Source of the DNA: Aphidius gifuensis
Taxonomy: Eukaryota > Arthropoda > Insecta > Hymenoptera > Braconidae
Direction: 5' to 3'
DNA length: 64,000 nt
Assembly (NCBI RefSeq): GCF_014905175.1
Contig: NC_057790.1
Coordinates: 6,014,001 to 6,078,000 of the forward strand
In this document: positions 24,701 to 39,455 of the stretch, one piece after another
How positions within the stretch are numbered: position 1 is the stretch's first letter
Layout: each line of letters begins with the position of its first letter
Program-made: the position numbers and the translations under genes
The notes under the pieces: generated by a model
Database searches by the model: none
Told to the model about the DNA's origin: nothing
The model's input: only the letters and a program-made list of their open reading frames with translations

Positions 24701-27700
24701 AAGCAACATCAGTAACTTGGGGTTGTTCTGGTGAATTTGATGCAACTGAAAAATCCGAAATAAGTTTTATTGAAGAAGGAGCATTTATATCAATACCAAA
24801 ACAAATTCCACGTTCTGGATCAAGGTAAAAAAAAAACTCATTCTATTTAATATTTTCAATCAAACAAAAAAATGAAATGAAAAAAAAAATAAAATCAATA
24901 TTAAAATATAAAACCACAATACATACTGATAAAAAAAAATTTTTGTTATTTTATATTTTTAAACAAAGACATCACTCATATGTCTTTTAAAATTATTTCA
25001 TCTCTTTGTTTTATGAAAAAACAAAAAAAAAAAAAACTAGAAAATAAATTGTAAAAATAAAAAACCAATAATTGGTTTTGTTTGTATATTTTTTTTATTT
25101 TTATTTTTCATAATTTTCAATATGTCATATTTGAAATAAAGTAATGAAAATAATTTAATTTAAATAATTCATATTTACAGATGGGAATTTGAATTAAAAA
25201 CAATATCAGAAAGTGGTTTATTATTATACAATGCTGGACAAGCATCACATGCTGATTACTTGGGTATTGAATTGATTGACAGTAAAATACGTTTATTAAT
25301 GAATAAAGGTAATGGTGCAACTGAAATATTACATAAAATGTATGTATCTGATGGTAAATGGCACAAAATTATAATTGAATTTAATCCAAATTTTATTGGT
25401 ATAACAATTGATGAAAATAGTGAAAAATTAAATCTACCATCTGGTGGTAATCGTTATCTTGATTTAGCTGATATATTATATATTGGTGGTACTGAATTAA
25501 ATAAACGTGCACGTGCTATTGGTAAAGGTTTAAAATCTGGTGATCATAGTTTTATTGGTTGTATTAAAAATATGTTACTTGATAATAATGAAATTGGTTT
25601 ACCAAATGTCAAGATAAGCCAAGGTATTGTTGTTGGTTGTATATGGACATATCCATGTTATAATATTAAACCATGTATTGAAACATCAACATGTACACAA
25701 CTTGGTGTACATTCATTTCAATGTATTTGTGATCAACCACATTGTGTCAAGACCGGTTATGTTGAACCATCAAATGTAAGTTTTGTCTTTATAATAATAT
25801 AATATCAACTTGTACAATATGTATACATGATAATTAGAAATTAATTATATATCATTGATATATTTGCCACTTGTATGTTCAACTTTTATCATGTGTGAGT
25901 GAGTGAGTGTCTCTCAATACAAATAGGTAAATTAATGTTTGTGGGTGTGATTGAACTTAACATGAAACCAATCAGTCCATCAGCAAGTATATATGCATAT
26001 ATTATATCCTCTGCATATAAACTTTATGTATATACATAAAGTTGACTGGCAAATTTGTACCAACGAATGGCTCTTTGAAATGAGACTGAGTGAGGACTTT
26101 GACAATGGCTGTATGATTCTCTATTTACCTTGCGTGGTTTGTGGTCGTTGTTGATGGCGAGAGTACTGATTTGCAAATTCCCCTATTCATAAAATCACTG
26201 TGTATATATATATTACATATATTACTTGACGTAAAACGGACGTCATCTACAAATTGATCGGTTCACTCAAAATACACACATGAATTTATTTAAAAAAAAA
26301 ATATTATTATAAATTCAAGAGCTTTTATTTATTATACAAATGGTTTTATATATTTTTTTTTTTTTGAATATTGGCATTGTATTGCTGGAAAGAGGAAAAG
26401 ATCATGAAAAGTCTATTATCAGAGTTTTATAAGATGTAGTCGTTGAGAGTGCTTTCAACGAGTACATATATATAAAATTATCGATAACTGATATCGAGTT
26501 CTGTGAATGTCTATCTGGTTGATTGGAATAACTCCCATTGGACGAACAAGAAGGCTAAAAAAATTGTTATTTTATTTTTTATTTTTCATATAATACAATA
26601 TATGTTGTATTTTTTTTTTTTTCTTTGCAAACGAGCAAAGTAAAAGAATGAAGTGTAGTTTTCGTCTGACTATATGTATGTTGTACTACTTGTCTCGTAG
26701 GAAATCAAGCTATTTTTCGTTAAATTCTCTGGAGATAAAAAAATATAGAAAAAAAAAAAAAAGGTAACTTGAAAAGATTCTTCAAGTATTTATCAAATTC
26801 TTTTTGATGTAAATACTTGGTAGAAGTTGTAAAAACAAATTTTCCTTTAAAAATAATTTTTAATGATTTTTAAAATTGTTTAATGGATATATAATTAGTT
26901 GAGAATAATTTTCTATTTATTTTTATTTTAACAGATTAACGTTAGTCTTGCATTAAATCTTGAGATTGTAGCAGTGAAAAGCATTGTAGTGCCAGAAGGT
27001 GAACACACGTTGGTCACCACTAACAATATTGCAATGGTACTGGACATTGCCAAGTATGGAATGAACGAGAACGGGGTCATTTTCACTATGGTAGAACAGC
27101 CAAAACATGGTAAAATCACCTTGGATTCAACCACAACTACCACATCTTCATTTACTCTACACGACATTTACAGTAACAAGGTATATACATACACATATTC
27201 TTTTATCTAACAATTTAACTTTTTATATATATATAAAAATAGAAATACTTTTTTTTTTTTTTAAATAGAAAAAGAATAAATTTATTCTACAACATCTGTA
27301 TTATATTATATTTCTCAAAGCTTGCTTCCTTTCTACAATTTTCTCTCATTTTTTTTTTAATTTAATTTTATTATTATATATATATAAAATATATCATGAA
27401 AATTCTAAATAACTTTATATATTAATTTAGTTTTAATTTAAATTTATCAAGCATTAAATTTTACAATTAAAAAATACTTGATTTTATTATTATTATTCGT
27501 GAAAATGATGTTGAGCTTTGAGCGCTTTTTAAAAAAAAAAAAAAAAAAACAGCTGGCACAATAAAAAAATACCATTCGAGATATTATTTATAAAATATAT
27601 TAGTAAAAATTAATTATTTTTAGCTCGGAAAAATTCAATAGTATTTTAATAAATATTTTCATTTCATTGAAATTTTTTTTTTGAATGTTTTATCAAAGTG

Positions 27701-30700
27701 GTATATGAATTAATTAAAAACATCAATATATTTTTTAATTAAATTATTTTTTTACATTTTAACAAAGTAATAATATATTTAGCTTTAAATTTTTATTAAT
27801 TTCTGGCTACATAATGTCTTCCGGCTAAATTTTCGACCAACCGGAAAGCATTAATTATAACTCACGAGAAATCATGTTATGCGTATATTCACGAAAATAT
27901 ATTAGCCGGCTATATAAAATACCAAGTGAGACCACATGAAAAATATATAAAAAAAAAATAAAAAATACTATATGTGACACGTGACATTAATATAAACTAA
28001 TAAAACATAACTCTAATAAAATATAAAACTTGACTTTTTATAAAGAAAAATATATAATAATTGAAAAAAAATAAATTTTTTATTCACAATGCAAACGCAA
28101 GTAGCTAAGGAATAAAAATAAAAAAAAAATAAAAAAAACTATTGTACGTAAAGATAAAAATAAAATAAATAAAAAAAAGTAAAAGAAATAAATTCTCACG
28201 AATATATCAAAGAGTTTAAAGTTATATGAATATATACTTGGAGCTTGGGTGTTGCGGTTGGCTACTTAAACTTTGAAATGAAACTTGAATTTCACATAGC
28301 CATTGCCGAATGCATCGTGTGCACAATTGTGGTACAGACTCAAACAAACTTTGAATAACAATCCCAGTGATATCGTTTTCACCTAACCACCCTTTTTCCT
28401 TATTTCATCGTATTTTTTAGTCCCTTTTTCTTTATCCATTGTTCCCAATAACTCTAAAGGCTGAAAAGAAAATAATAAAAAAAAAGGAAAACACGTTCGA
28501 TTTGTTCATGCCTCAATGGAATTTACTCGTTCAAGTATCTACAGTTATAATGTATTTTTTTCTTTTCATAAAAATATATAAGAAATTCGGCTCCAAGGCA
28601 AAATCGATAGACAAATTTTATAAAATATGCGGAGAATCATAAAAGACACTTCGGGTCATTGATATTTAAACAAATAAATAATAAATATATATACAATATA
28701 TAGCTAACTATATATTTTTTTAATATTATTTTTACGAGATATTAACAAAAAATAAAAAACCAAATGTCTGTGAAATCCAGCCCTTCTTATATGGAGGTAA
28801 AAAAAAAAAAGAAAAAAATTTTTTAATATGTAGAACATAAACCTTATTTTATTTCTCACAAAAAAAAACTTTAAATTTATGTAAAATGTTAAGAAATTGA
28901 ATTAAAATAAAAAATAGCAGTTGAGCTTTTTTATTAAAAATATTTTTTGCTAAAAATTGAGAGTGCAAATGTTATGAGAGTGACGAGATGTCTGACGTCT
29001 TGATAAGTCTCATAGTTGTCAGTTGGGGTGAAAAATCACGTGTTTAAAACTCGTCCAATGTCGTATACACATTCACAAATGGATATATACTAGTACTACG
29101 TGATGTAGAAAGTACCCAACTTTAAGAAAAGCTATATATGACAGAAATAAAAAGGGGAGAGATAAAGAGAGAGATCCAGAATTCATGGATCGTTCATCGA
29201 GGATAAAGTCTTGTAACATATACGACAACCAAAAAACGAATTTCTATATATGAACTACTTCAAATAGATGAAAGTTATACCGATGCTCTTTGAGTCGTCC
29301 AATCATTCCCTTATAAATTTTATTGCCATTATAATTTTTTCTCCAGTCAACTTCATCACAATTATATTTTATTTTTTATATATATACTTTTTTTTTTTTC
29401 ATTACCATTCTTTGAATTATTTTATTTTTTTATTACTACATCGAAATTGTTTTACTAGAGTCATTTCGTGTCCTTGGTTCGTTCACGAGGGACTTATCTT
29501 ATCACTTCCCCGGCTCTTTTTTTTTTTTTGTCTCATTCTACTTACTTTTTTAAGGAACTTTCATCGTCCGACTTTGAAATTAATTTTCTTTGCAGCTTTA
29601 TTGCCCTGCACCTATAGACGTAAACCCCTTTTTTATTTTTTTTTTTTTCTTTAAAAAGTCTTCATCTCTTGAATAATTGAACTGGACAAGCCTTGTGGTA
29701 TGCTAATTGTCACAATTTTAATGAATAACCACGACGTTGTCCCACAAGCACCGATAATCGTATACTTTTTTTTTTTTAAAAAGACTTTTACAACAGTTTT
29801 ACAATTTTTTTTTAGCATAAAATAATAACTTGATAACAAGTTTTAATTTTTTTTTAAATTTAATACCCAAAAGGAATTATCATTTTGTAATTTAATTAAA
29901 AAAAAAAAAAATAAATTAAAAAACAATAGATGAATATTTAATATTGAATTTATATATTTAGGTCCAGTATATTCATGATGGTAGTGAAAATGAAGAAGAT
30001 TTTATGATATTGGAGGTAAAGCTGACAGTTGAAATTGGCTTCACGCTTCCTGAATATCTACAGAGTCGTCTGAGATTTCCCCTCAGTGTCAACGTTACGC
30101 CGGTGAACGACCCGCCTATTCTAGAAATACCAACAACCAAAGTCCTCAGGCTTGCACAAGTAAGTAAGCAAAAGTAAAGTGCCAACGAAAAAGTTAAATA
30201 TAAAGACTCCTTGATGCGGCATTGGCTTGTACAAACTCGTATATTTCATTTGCCTTGCAATTATACAAAAACACAGTCAAATAATAATAATTTTCATATT
30301 TTTTTTTTACATTTAATTTTATTATACGTGTGTGTCCAATTTGATAATAATATTACATCTAAATTTTGTTTTTTAAATGAAATATAAATTGAATTTATTT
30401 GATGTTGTCAATGTTATCATTGATATTAATTTTGAGATAAATTGGATTGAACGCTATGGTCATTATCAATTATTTTAGTTGATTAATACATGTAGGATAA
30501 AATTTAATTATTATTAATAGGGAACGAGAAAAATACTTAACAAAGAATTGGTATGGACTGTGGATCCAGATACATCAAATGACATGTTGATTTATACTGT
30601 TTTACGTGCTGATACTGATGCTGGACATGTTGAAAAACTCAATCATTCATCAAGTAGAATTGAAAAATTTACACAAGCTGAACTTTCACAGGGTCTTATA

Positions 30701-33700
30701 TCTTATGTTCATCATGGAAGTGGTAATTTTTTTTTCCTCTCTTTTTCTCTTTACTTTATTCATTTTTTTTTAATTTTTTTCATTCATAATTTTACATTTT
30801 ATTTCAATCCATCTCGTGAATAAATTTTATTCCATATGATCCAGTTGATTCAGCTTGGTAGATAAAACTCGAATAAATTGGTAAATTTTATTTTTCATCA
30901 TTTTTTTTTTTTCACTATCTTACGGGTCATATGAATTACCATTTTTTTTTTATTATTAGTTTTATAAAATATTTTTTTTTTTTTCCTCTTTATTCAGTTC
31001 TTTTCATCATCATCAATTTTTATCATAAAGACAGATCTCTGTCTAGTTGTCATAGATATTCCCACAGAGATTTTTAAAAGCAAAAAAAAAAAAAAAATTG
31101 AAAAGAAGAAGAATTAAATGAAATAATTATTTGTTTTTTTAGCAAAGCCAAATGCAATGCTGGGACTTCAGGTGAATGATGGAAATGAAAATAGTAAAAA
31201 AACATTTTTACGAATAACAGCATATCCATTACAAATAAAATTAAAACACAATACTGGTATTGTTGTTGTTCATCGTTCATTTTCATATTTAACACCATTT
31301 AATTTATCATTTGCAACAAATTCTGATGATACAAGTATATTAATACTATACACAATAATTGTACAACCACAATATGGCATATTAGAAGTTCTAAATTCAT
31401 CAACAAACACATGGTCAAGTGTTGAACAATTTACAAATCATAATATTGAATTAAAACAAATTAAATATTTACATACAATTGGTAGTCCAACAAATGATAT
31501 ATTTAAATTTCAAGCATCAGTACGTGAACTTAAAACTCAACAAATTTTTGATTTTAAAATATCATTTATTGATATGGAACTTAAAGAAATAAATAATAAA
31601 AAAATTGAATTTACAAATACAAATGAAATAATAATAACAAATGACAATATAAAATATCAAACAAATCCATTATTAACATCAACAAATATGATTGAATATA
31701 AAATGCTAAATAATCCAAAATACGGTATTATTTATAACAAAAATAAAATATTGAATAACAATGATATATTAACACAACATGACATTGACAATGGATCAAT
31801 AAAATATCGTTTATACAAACGTGCATATTCAAAAATTGATGATGAAATTAATTTTTTAATAAATGCACCACAATGTCAATCATTAACAGCAACATTAACA
31901 ATTGAATATTTAACTGGTAAAAATACACGAGTAATACTTGATACAATTGAATCACTTGAAGTTGATGAAGGCTCAAAAGTACCTTTAAATATTGCAAAAA
32001 TAAATCCAAAAGATTTTCAAGTTAATGATGTAATTTATAATATAACTGAATTACCAAAACATGGCTGGTTTATTTTACAATCAAATAATAATAAAACAAC
32101 AACAACATTTACATATAATGAATTAATGAATAAATCAATATATTATATTCATGATGATAGTGAAACAACAAATGATACATTTAGCTATGTTGGAATATCA
32201 AATGATAATAGTAATAATGATTTTATGTATGTTGGAAAATTTAATATAACAATTAATTTAAAAAATGATAATCCACCAATTAGATCAGGTATAACAATAT
32301 TTGATGTTGTTATTAATGGTGAAAGAATAATAACAAATAACGAACTTAATTATATTGATCATGATACTGGCACAAATACAAATGACATAATATATACTGT
32401 ATCACATATAACAAATGGTAATATTTATAATAATTTAAATGAAAAAATTGACAAATTTACACAAAAAGATATTAATGAACGTAAAATTATCTTCAAACAT
32501 AATGGTGATGTTAATGGACAGTTTGAATTTGATATTAGTGATGGTCTGTTTAAACATAATGATTTCTTAGAAATACATGCTAGTAAACCATATATTAAAT
32601 TTCATGAAAGTAATGCAACAATTGTACAATTTAATAATACAGTTATTCTAAATATAAATGATTTTAATATTGATACAAATATTGATATTAATTATAATGA
32701 TATTATATATAACATAACAAGTCAACCAAAACAAGGAAAAATAATTATGAAAAATAATAATGAATGTTATACATTTACACGTAATGATTTGTTAAATAAA
32801 TTAATATTATATAAACATTTAGGTGGTTCATTAACAAAAGATGAATTTCGTATTAGAATAAATATAAATGGTATTTATAGTGAAACACGTATTATGATTA
32901 AAGTATATCCAAAATGTTATTGGGAAACATTAATTATTAAAAATAATAATATAATATTTGTTGAAGAAGCAACAAGTGTACTTATTAATAAAAGAAGCTT
33001 AGAAATATTACATCCAAAAATATCACCAACTGAAATAACATATTTAATACGTGAATTACCAAAAAATGGTTATCTTGAAATGCAAAATATTAATGATGGA
33101 CATAATATTAATAATAATGAAGAAATAAAAGATGATTATGAAATAAATCAAATACGTCATTTTGATCAAAGTGTTATTAATGAAGGACGTTTGTATTATG
33201 TACAATCAGTTGCTAATCAAACAAATGATAATTTTATAATTGACGTTACAAATGGTATAACATGGATTCGTGGTATTGTCATTAATTTTATTATAATACC
33301 AGATAAATTATATATTGAAAGTGATAATATAAGTGTTATTGAAGGTAATAGTATATTATTAAATAGAAAAAAATTTCATGTTATAACAACATATTACAAT
33401 GATAAATTAAGTGATTATAAAATTATTGAAAAACCAAAACATGGTTATATTATTGATGTCAATAAAAATAATAATAATATTAAAAAATTTACACAAAAAC
33501 AATTGGATAATAATTGTATTATGTATAAACATAATGGTGATGAATTTTTATATGATTTCATGAAAATAATTGCAATTGCTGGTGATAAATCAAGTCAACC
33601 AATTGATATATGGATAAATATACAACAAATTAATGATGAGTTACCAGTTATTATTAAAAATAATAATATTAAAGTATGGCAAGGTGGTAATGTTGTAATA

Positions 33701-36700
33701 ACAAATGATAATTTATTAGCAATTGATAATGATACATTGCCAAATGATTTGTTGTATAATATTAGTATTATTAAAAATGGTTATTTATCATTAAAAAAAT
33801 TTCCAAGTATTGAAATATATAATTTTACACAAAAACAAATTAATGATTTATCAATTATTTTTACTCATACAAATGGTACTGATGCTGTTATTTTTTTTAC
33901 ATTGTATGATGGTATACATACAATTACTGGAAATAATATAACTATTGATACAATACCAATTAAATTGAAAATTATTGAAAATAATTTACTTAATATATTT
34001 CCATTAACAAGAAAAATTATTGTTGATAAAATATTATTAACAACATGTACGGATAATAGTAGAAATGTATTTTATATTATACGTCGTTCACCAAATCTTG
34101 GAAAGATAATTATGGAAACTAATGAGGGCACTTGGCATGAAGTTGACAGATTTACGCAGAAAGATTTGAATGAGAGTAAAGTTACTTATGAACACACCAA
34201 GCAGTTTATGGACTTGTCTACTAATGATTCATTCGTATTTGATGTTGAAACATATTTTGCTGAAACTATCAAGAATCAGGTATTTTCTATTTTCATTTAA
34301 TTTATATTATCATTATTATACAAGTTTTTCTTTTGAAGAAAAAAAGGATTTTATTTTTAAAAGTAGATGAGAAATATTACTTGAAACTTTTATTAAAAAG
34401 TTTTCATTTTATTTTATTAATTTATAGATGAATATATATTTTTAATGGTTTATTAGATTATAAATTTATTTGATGAAATATATATTTTCCCTTGTTATTG
34501 TCAAGTTACAATAACAACAAAGTTGATAATTTTTTTTTCTTTTAAATTTGATCAAGATTGACATGAGAAAATTAAATTCACCTAGTTTTTTTTTTTTTTT
34601 TTTTTGTGTTTTGTCTTATCAATACTTTTATTTTTTTAAATTACTTTAAAAGTCTTGTCGTCTTTGAGAGAAATTAATTAAGTTGAAATAATAGCTGCTG
34701 ATATAATCTCATGTATTACTGATTTTTATTTTGTAGATTTTCCGAATAGATGTGTCAGTATCAAGTGGTGGACTTGGAAGATATATTGTATCATCTCCAA
34801 TTCATGTTGAGGAAGGTGGTTCAACTGAGATATCAATGAATATTAGTGGTATAATTGGATATTTACGTACAAAAACAGGAATTGAAAATCCTTCAGTAAT
34901 AACAACATTAACAAATCAACCAAAACATGGTCATGTTATGTTAATGCCTGATTTAAATATAACAAAATTTTCACAATCACAAATTGAAGATAAAAAAATA
35001 GCCTATTATCATGATCATTCAGATAGTATTGATGATCATATTGATTTATCATTATACCTAATACCAGGTTATATTATGTTATGTAATACAAGTATACAAA
35101 TAATAATATCACCAATAAATGATCAACCATTTAAACTTGTTACAAAATCACCATTTATAACTGTTGTACAAAATCAAAGTCAAACAATAACAAGAAATGA
35201 TTTATTAACAATTGATCCAGATACAACACCAGATGAATTAATATATGATATGATATCTGGTACAACTGCTGGACATTTATTACTATTATCAATTGAACAA
35301 AATTCATCAGAAGTACGACAAGTTAATAAATTTAGTCAACTTGATGTTGATTCAAATAGATTAATATATGAACATAGTGGTTCATCACAAGCAGCATCAT
35401 TTTATTTTCGTGTATCTGATGGACGTTTTACACCAGTATATACACTATTTAATGTACATGTTATACCAATTAAATTAAATGTAACAACACCCAGTTCATT
35501 GACATTACAACAAGGTATTAATATGGCAATATTAACTGAAGATAATATTAAACTTGATACAAATGCTAGACAAGAACATGTTATATATACATTAACTAAA
35601 TTACCAAAATATGGTACATTATATGTTAAAAATTTAGAAGCAACAACATTTAAACATACTGATTTATTATCAAAAATTGTTGTTTATGTACAAACTGATA
35701 TGTCATCATCAAATGATAGTTTAATTTTATCATCACGTATTAGTGATTATATTATAAATGATATTAAAATTATAATTAAAGTTATACCATTAATGTTAAT
35801 ACGTCAAATGACTGTATTTTCTGGTGAAAAAAATCAACTTAATTTAAAATATATGGATGCAACACCACTAGCTGAAGCAACAAGCAGTAATCCAATATAT
35901 TATATTACAACAAAATCACGTTATTGTAAAATTAAACGTATTTTACGTAATTCTGGTGAAAAACGTAGTACACGTGAACGTGAAATATCACGTTTTTCAC
36001 ATAGTGAAATAATAACTGGTGTTATATTTATTGTATGTAAACGTATACCAATAAATGACATTGATGGTTTAAATGATAATTTTGAATTTAATTTATCTGG
36101 TTCAATTTATCAGCCAGCAAATGGTATATTTAATATTAAAATTAAAATTGATCCAGATATTAATAATAATACATTAGAAGGACCAATGGATCCAGTTGGT
36201 CATGAAGGTGAAATGTCAATTGCTCCAAATATGTCACAAGATTATATTATATTATTAAGTATGTTATTTGGTTTATTTATATTAAGTATATTAGTTGTTA
36301 TTACAATTAAATGTCGACGTAAAAAATATAAAAATACAACAACAAATAATAATATAAATAATAATAATAATAATATGTTAAATAAACAAAATGAAATGAC
36401 ACCGACAATTGGTGTTATACCATTACCAAGACCACCAGATCATTTAATGCCAACAACACCACATTTAAAAAGATTTGTTAATGATCATATGGATATGACA
36501 TCAAGTACACCATTACCAACACATTCAACAATGACAACATCAACATTACCACAATGTAAAGTTATACCATTAAATCAAATTGAAAGTGTTGCTAGTTCAG
36601 ATGCTGATGTATCAGCAAGATATCCATATGGTGTTGCTGATAATGATGATTGGAGTAGTTTTGATACTGCTGATTTACCATGTTCACAAAATACTGTTAG

Positions 36701-36743
36701 ACGAACAAATCCATTATTAAGAAGAAATCAATATTGGGTCTAG
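15771..36743 (+). CDS. kon: Chondroitin sulfate proteoglycan 4 homologue (NG2 / Kon-tiki / Perdido), complete, 10 coding exons
   Basis: Joined coding exons, all with AG/GT borders and matching phases: 15771-15837, 18315-18478, 22063-22294, 24608-24824, 25181-25775, 26935-27180, 29962-30159, 30521-30722, 31143-34279, 34737-36743. They give 2354 residues, close to human CSPG4 and fly Kon-tiki. The signal peptide covers residues 1-17. Laminin-G domain 1 spans about 25-200 and laminin-G 2 about 227-380, each ending in a conserved (R/I)GC(M/I) stretch. A Cys-rich EGF-like piece (385-425) follows, and then CSPG/NG2 repeats to about 2140, recognisable by recurring PKHG, FTQ and YxHDGS-like words. 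One transmembrane segment lies at about 2189-2211 with a basic stop (KCRRKK), followed by a tail of about 140 residues ending QYWV, the PDZ ligand of the CSPG4 family that binds GRIP-type adaptors. The role known for the family is a cell-surface receptor in muscle-tendon targeting and glia. Repeats in exon 9 are swollen with Asn/Ile/Lys runs, reflecting AT bias. Introns 4, 7, 8 and 9 are short (356-457 bp) and hold nothing notable. Confidence 0.96.
15838..18314 (+). other. CSPG4 intron 1
   Basis: Starts GTAACG and ends TTTTAG. A/T-rich with T tracts. No nested gene recognised on either strand; short open frames lack start or splice support. Confidence 0.8.
18479..22062 (+). other. CSPG4 intron 2
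   Basis: Starts GTACGT and ends GTTTTAG. Contains a (GA)n microsatellite at about 19608-19623 and a somewhat more complex patch at about 20820-20930. Laminin-G 1 reads continuously from exon 2 to exon 3, so no coding exon is missing here. Confidence 0.8.
22295..24607 (+). other. CSPG4 intron 3
   Basis: Starts GTAAAA and ends TTTTAG. A GC-richer patch lies at about 22935-23000. Two diverged copies of a block containing AAGTAGTTTCTTTTTT followed by TAATCCATT lie at about 23735-23815 and 24005-24060. No gene is recognised. Confidence 0.75.
25776..26934 (+). other. CSPG4 intron 5
   Basis: Starts GTAAGT and ends TTTAACAG. Contains mixed-composition DNA at about 25980-26190 but no exon that fits the phase-0 junction. 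Confidence 0.75.
27181..29961 (+). other. CSPG4 intron 6
   Basis: Starts GTATAT and ends ATTTAG. A/T-rich with a less biased patch at about 28230-28400. Nothing else is seen. Confidence 0.75.
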
Positions 36744-38782
36744 CATACACCATCAACAATTGAAATTAGACAAGATTTTAATCAAATTCACTATGAGCCT
36801 GGATAATGCTAAATACCAAATTACATTTATTTTTTTTATTTACTCATTATTTTTCAATTTTTATTGTCAAATGACTCATGAGTAAAATAATAATGAACAA
36901 AAAGACTGTAATTTAATTTTTCTTTTTTTAATTCATTCGCAATTTTATATATATTTTTTAATCATTTTTTTTTTAATGATAATCAAAGGATGAATTATTG
37001 GAGGTATAAAGTATATATTTTCAAGTTAATTTAATAATAATTTTTAGAATTTAAAATCAATCAAGTTAGATTGGTCTAATGAACTTTTAATTTTATATAG
37101 AGATGATATTTGCTATTTTTAATTTCGATTATTTCTATAGAATAATACTTTTTTTTAATAAATAAATTATTAAATTTTTGTTTTTTTATATTCCATAATG
37201 CTACAATTAAATATTATTATGTTTTTTGTAAAATAAATTGTCTATAAATAAGATATGCATAAATATCAAAAAAATAAATGATAAAAATCAATTAAAAAAA
37301 ATTTTTAAAAATATGATAAATAATTGTAAAAATAATTAAAAATGGCTGTTTTATAATGCCAAATAATTAAAATATATAAATAAATGAATTATAATTTTTC
37401 AATATATATTATTTAATTACATTTTTTTTAGATAAGTTTAGTATTAATATAAAATTTATTGCATTTGTTGTATAGAAAAGTATAATTAATATTGTCAAAA
37501 CATTTAAAAATTATATGTGAATTCAAGATAAAATATATGTTTAAAGATGAAAATTAATTTTATCTAAAAAGTATGTTTGTATGCAGAGAATGTCAACTAA
37601 ATAATAGAAATTAATTTAATAATAAAGGATAAAAACATACATATATAAATATATACGCGTGTTTTTTCAGTATTAAAAATAAATTTTAAAAAATAAAAAC
37701 AAAAAATATATAAATTTATGAATGTTGATTGGTAAATGCGCCCAAATTCGTTGGTTTTTACACTAATAAATAATTAATATTAATTAAAAAAAAAAAAACA
37801 AAAACTGTTAGAACATTTAGATGTGTAAGTTGAGAAAAAAAAACAACATAAAAAATGTATAATTAATTAAATAAATGACAATGACTGTTGATGATATAAA
37901 ATTTAAAAAAGCACTAACAAAAAAAAAAAAAAAAAAAGATCATTATAATTAAATTGTCCAGAATACCATAGTGATATTAATGAATTTAAGTGTAATAAAA
38001 TAAAATGCACTTTTGATGAGTACACGACCTCAAAAAATGACAAAAATAATTACCAATTATTTCATTATCAAGAGGATGAATAAAAAATTAAAAAAAATAA
38101 AAATAAAATTCTTTTGTATTGTCAATAAAGACACACAATTATTAGGCCATTTTTTTTTATATCCCCCATGCCAAATATGAAAAATTAAATGATAAGAATA
38201 TGTCTATTAAAAAATCAATAAAAAAAAAAAAGTATGATAAATTTATAATAGTAATGTATTTTTCCCAATTCAAACTTAAAAAGTAAATAATCTGTAAACT
38301 TTTAATGCTAAATAATATTGGATGTCCAATGTTTACCTTGTTTTATTGATGATTATTATCCCATCAAGCTCCAAATGATCCAGAATTATAATTATCAGTA
38401 TGATCAAGCACAAATTTATTTTGACAGAGTTATTCAAGTTCATTTTCAATTGTTCATTGTCAATCAATCAATCAATCAATTATATTAAACTGAGCACTAA
38501 TAGACACAACAATACAACAACAATAACAATAACAAACTGGAGTTAATTACCATCAACATCATCAACACACCAGGACACCAGTCACCACAAATCCCGCGCG
38601 ATCTTTTCGTTTTATTCAACAACGCCATTTCGATTTTTATACTCGTTAGATAGCGCTGTCTGCCTTGTCGGTAATATCAATATCAGCAATATCATTTACA
38701 AATTAAATTACTCTTTTTTGTTTGTTCATGTACCATGTGGTTATAAATATTTGTTGTCAAATTTATTATTGAAATAAAAACA
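36744..38782. other. CSPG4 3' end and TSR2 upstream region
   Basis: Begins with the CSPG4 3' UTR; an AATAAA at 37157-37162 is one candidate poly-A signal. The distal part carries a (CAAT)5 microsatellite and, at about 38590-38700, a GC-richer stretch including the near-palindrome AGATAGCGCTGTCT, which probably holds the TSR2 promoter. No gene lies in between. Confidence 0.6.
38461..38480 (+). repeat. (CAAT)5 microsatellite
   Basis: Five perfect CAAT units upstream of TSR2. Confidence 0.9.
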
Positions 38783-39455
38783 ATGGCAAATACTAAAGAT
38801 TTTTTTCATGGAGTGGCACAAAGAATTTTAAGTAATTGGACAGCATTAAAGGTAAATATTAAATTTTTATGATTTTTTTTTTTTGTTTAAAATTAAGTAG
38901 TTAACCTATAATTTAATTGTTGTTTTTTGACAATTTATATTGTATATTTTTAGATAGCTGTTGAACATGGTTTTGGAGAAAGAGATTATGCTGTTGAACT
39001 TCCTTCATATATGACAGAAACATTTTACACAAATGGTAATTTAATACATGTCAAAAAAAAAAAATTTGTATTGTTAATTTAATGAAAATAAAACTATTTT
39101 AGATAATCCAACAACTGATGATATTGCTGGAGTATTGGAGGAGTATATGGATAATTATTTCAATACTGAATTAGATGACAACAGTTCAACTCAAGTTGCT
39201 GAACATATGTGTAAATTTTATCGTTATTGTTTAGAAGGTAATGAGACAATTGCCATTGCTGAAAAAGAAAAATTACCAGCACTACAAACATGGATACTCA
39301 GCAGAGATGAACTTAGACAAATGGGTGTACGAGAACCAATAATAATTGTAAATGAAAGTGATGATGACAGTGAAAGTGACGAAGCTGATGAAGATGTTGG
39401 TAATAAAATGGAAGACGATGACTGGGTTGAAGTTAAACCAAGAAGGAAAAAGTAA
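38783..39455 (+). CDS. Tsr2: Pre-rRNA-processing protein TSR2 homologue
   Basis: Three exons, 38783-38851, 38954-39035 and 39103-39455, give 167 residues. TSR2 acts as an escortin for ribosomal protein eS26 and supports 20S pre-rRNA maturation. The N-terminal half holds the family domain, with the conserved W-x-A-L-x-x-A-V start (residues 19-26), followed by the region containing LEEYMDNYF and the helix ending FYRYCLEGN. The C-terminal part is a strongly acidic Ser/Asp/Glu run followed by DDDWVEV and a basic end, the usual acidic tail plus DGW-like motif of TSR2. The start codon has a good context (ACAATGG) and all splice sites are canonical. Length fits the family, which is usually about 150-200 residues. 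Confidence 0.94.

Noticed and set aside
29268..29654. 128-codon plus-strand frame in CSPG4 intron 6
   Set aside because: Phe/Ile/Leu-rich translation of T tracts, lying inside an intron and with no family signal.
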